NCBI GenBank assembly: GCA_047972415.1
Contig: JBKEAN010000014.1
Coordinates: forward strand, 1 to 25,178
DNA from: Mangrovibacterium sp047972415
GTDB lineage: Bacteria; Bacteroidota; Bacteroidia; Bacteroidales; Prolixibacteraceae
Reading direction: 5' to 3'
Length of the DNA stretch: 25,178 nucleotides
Shown: in pieces, positions 23,905 through 25,178 of the stretch
How the letters are laid out: every line of letters begins with the position of its first letter
Numbering within the stretch: the stretch's first letter is position 1
Notes under the pieces: generated by a model
Databases searched by the model: none
What the model was told of the DNA's origin: nothing
The model's input: the letters and a program-made list of their open reading frames with translations, nothing else
Position numbers and translations under genes: made by a program

Positions 23905-24484
23905 GGTTTCTGAATTGTGTATCTAGTTTAAATAATTGAGGTACAATTAATTCTTTGTTGTTGTTATGGACGGTAAAATCGGCCATTTGCATTTTTTTTT
24001 CATCAGTCCATTGGCGTGCTATGCGAGCCCTGACGCTTTCTTCAGTGCAGCCTTCGCGTTTCATTACCCGTTCGATACGTATATTTTCCGGAGCTGTAAC
24101 CAACACGGTGAAGTCCATGAACTCGTAAAAACCGCTTTCGAACAAAATAGCGGCCTCGTGAATCACATAGGGTGCTTTCTGCATTTCGAACCAACGGAAA
24201 AAATGTGTCCTCACTTCGGGATGAATAATCCGGTTGACTTTTTCGAGCAAAGTAGGCGAATTAAAAATCAGGTTGGCTAATTTTTTTCGGTCAATGGTCT
24301 GGTTGGGTAGGTAAATGTCGCTGCCAAACTCAAAAACCAACTGGTTTCGGATGGCATCCGAGCTGTTAATAAGTTTTTTGGCTTCGGCATCGGCTTCGAA
24401 AACCGGTATGCCCAGCGTTTTAAAAAATTGGCAAACAGTCGATTTTCCGCTACCGATGCCACCTGTAATTCCAACTTTAATCAT
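23897..24484 (-). CDS. coaE: Dephospho-CoA kinase
   Basis: A 195-residue P-loop kinase that phosphorylates the 3'-hydroxyl of dephospho-CoA, the last step of coenzyme A synthesis. The sequence starts MIKVGITGGIGSGKST with the Walker A motif at 8-16, then FEADAEAKKLI (catalytic Asp region), IIHPEVR, and VLVTAPENIRIERVMKREG with the arginine lid. Length is usual for the family. It overlaps the YbbR-family gene by 8 bases and the TerB/J gene by 8 bases; the ybbR-coaE order is conserved in Bacteroidota. A run of nine A (coding strand) in the 3' part, at the EKKMQ segment, is a possible slippage point but common in AT-leaning genes. Confidence 0.95.
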   Translation of the reverse strand: MIKVGITGGIGSGKSTVCQFFKTLGIPVFEADAEAKKLINSSDAIRNQLVFEFGSDIYLPNQTIDRKKLANLIFNSPTLLEKVNRIIHPEVRTHFFRWFEMQKAPYVIHEAAILFESGFYEFMDFTVLVTAPENIRIERVMKREGCTEESVRARIARQWTDEKKMQMADFTVHNNNKELIVPQLFKLDTQFRNHG

Positions 24485-25178
24485 GTGTGTTTTTTTCGAT
24501 TAAGTATTCCACTTGTTCGGGGCTCACCGAGATTGAAAGGATGTATTGTGGGTGCGACAGGATGCTAACTCCGAGTACCGGTTTTTTACTTTCGATGTCG
24601 GCGTAAGGAACCGTGAGTACAAACTGCCCTTCATTAATTTCGTTAAAATGGCTGAGGCCAACCAAAAAGCTCAGTTTTACACGTTCGGGGAAAAGTTTGA
24701 TAATCACATCGCCCGGGGCATCAATTACCCGAATGGGTACCATTAGTTGTTTCTGGGTGAATTCTTCAAGCGGGATGGTTACAGAGACCTGTTTGGGCTC
24801 AAGTTCCAGGTTATCGTACTCTTTCAGGTGGATAGTTTGCGTGATGGTTTTATCCAGTTCTCCAAAAGATTGAGCCCTGGTTTCGACATAGCGGAGGGTG
24901 TCCAGGATGGATTCGGGGCCTGCTATCACTATCGAATCGGGCTCTGAAAAGACAGAACCGCTGGCGTAAAACTGCTTTTTAAAGGTATAGTTGATGTCAG
25001 GTTTCACTTTTACCTGGCGTTTTACCAAGCGATCGAATTCGAAATAAATCGTGTCGGGTTGAATTTCGACTATCTGAAGCTCGTTGCTCACCTGTCCCGA
25101 CAGCCGCTTTATAAACTGGCGGGTGGCGATGCTGAATCTTGTTTTGTCCGAGTTTTCAATCCGTCCGCCGGTAAATTC
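24477..25178 (-). CDS. YbbR-like domain protein, N-terminus beyond the window
   Basis: The visible part is 233 residues and the frame remains open to the right edge. The GTG at 25091 that could be taken as start is internal: the 29 codons before it (…RFSIATRQFIKRLSGQVSNE) read on smoothly. The protein shows repeated beta-rich YbbR units, for example ELQIVEIQPDTIYFEFDRLV, FSEPDSIVIAGPESILDTL and MVPIRVIDAPGDVIIKLFPE. In Firmicutes YbbR-domain CdaR regulates a diadenylate cyclase; in Bacteroidota the member next to coaE is usually a membrane-anchored protein of unclear role. An N-terminal membrane segment would be expected outside the window. Confidence 0.85.
   Translation of the reverse strand, partial: EFTGGRIENSDKTRFSIATRQFIKRLSGQVSNELQIVEIQPDTIYFEFDRLVKRQVKVKPDINYTFKKQFYASGSVFSEPDSIVIAGPESILDTLRYVETRAQSFGELDKTITQTIHLKEYDNLELEPKQVSVTIPLEEFTQKQLMVPIRVIDAPGDVIIKLFPERVKLSFLVGLSHFNEINEGQFVLTVPYADIESKKPVLGVSILSHPQYILSISVSPEQVEYLIEKNTHD

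Noticed and set aside
17606..24000. A9 or T9 runs in the membrane-protein gene and coaE as phase-variation sites
   Set aside because: Lysine or Phe/Ala codon runs of this kind are frequent in such genomes, and coaE is essential, so switching is unlikely.

Overview
The window looks like a chromosomal segment of a Bacteroidota bacterium, possibly a marine or sediment Marinilabiliales-type lineage. That lower rank is a guess. Support comes from a YbbR-family gene overlapping coaE, Bacteroidota-type -7 boxes (TAnnTTTG), mostly weak Shine-Dalgarno sequences, and SLBB export and WcaE/WcaC-like glycosyltransferase types common in that phylum.

Left part (1-16841, all minus strand): a Wzx/Wzy-type exopolysaccharide or capsule locus. 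In transcription order it encodes an SLBB-domain outer-membrane export protein, a Wzz-like co-polymerase without kinase domain, a Wzx-like flippase, a GH88/GH105-like lipoprotein hydrolase, a nitroreductase-family protein, a polysaccharide pyruvyl transferase, a WbbJ-like acyltransferase, a GT4, a CysE/WcaB-like acetyltransferase, a second (WcaC-like) GT4, a Wzy-like polymerase, a WcaE-like GT2, a BNR_4 beta-propeller lipoprotein and a final GT2. The last GT2 runs into the end of an IS66-type insertion sequence, whose terminal bases appear to supply its stop codon. Together the genes would build, decorate (acetyl, ketal-pyruvate), flip, polymerise and export a polysaccharide. The two surface-directed lipoproteins belong to carbohydrate-active families linked to uronate-containing glycans and could trim the product. 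No initiating phosphoglycosyl transferase and no nucleotide-sugar genes are visible, so they must lie elsewhere. The assembly genes from about 1 kb to 13.5 kb are AT-rich, while the export genes are richer in GC; the step falls inside the wzz-like gene.

Middle part (17214-19819): a divergent pair, a conserved six-helix membrane protein of unknown function (minus) and a GT39/GT83-type lipid-linked sugar transferase (plus), with a good promoter for the latter between them. A bidirectional hairpin terminator follows at 19845-19889.

Right part (19917-25178, all minus): a housekeeping run in the order YbbR-family protein (cut by the window edge), CoaE, a TerB/J-domain protein, PrmA, a single-HKD phospholipase-D-like protein, a siroheme-synthase N-domain protein and CorA. 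The corA leader contains a hairpin whose 3' arm can pair instead with the strong corA Shine-Dalgarno, suggesting translational control. I saw no tRNA, rRNA or CRISPR array.
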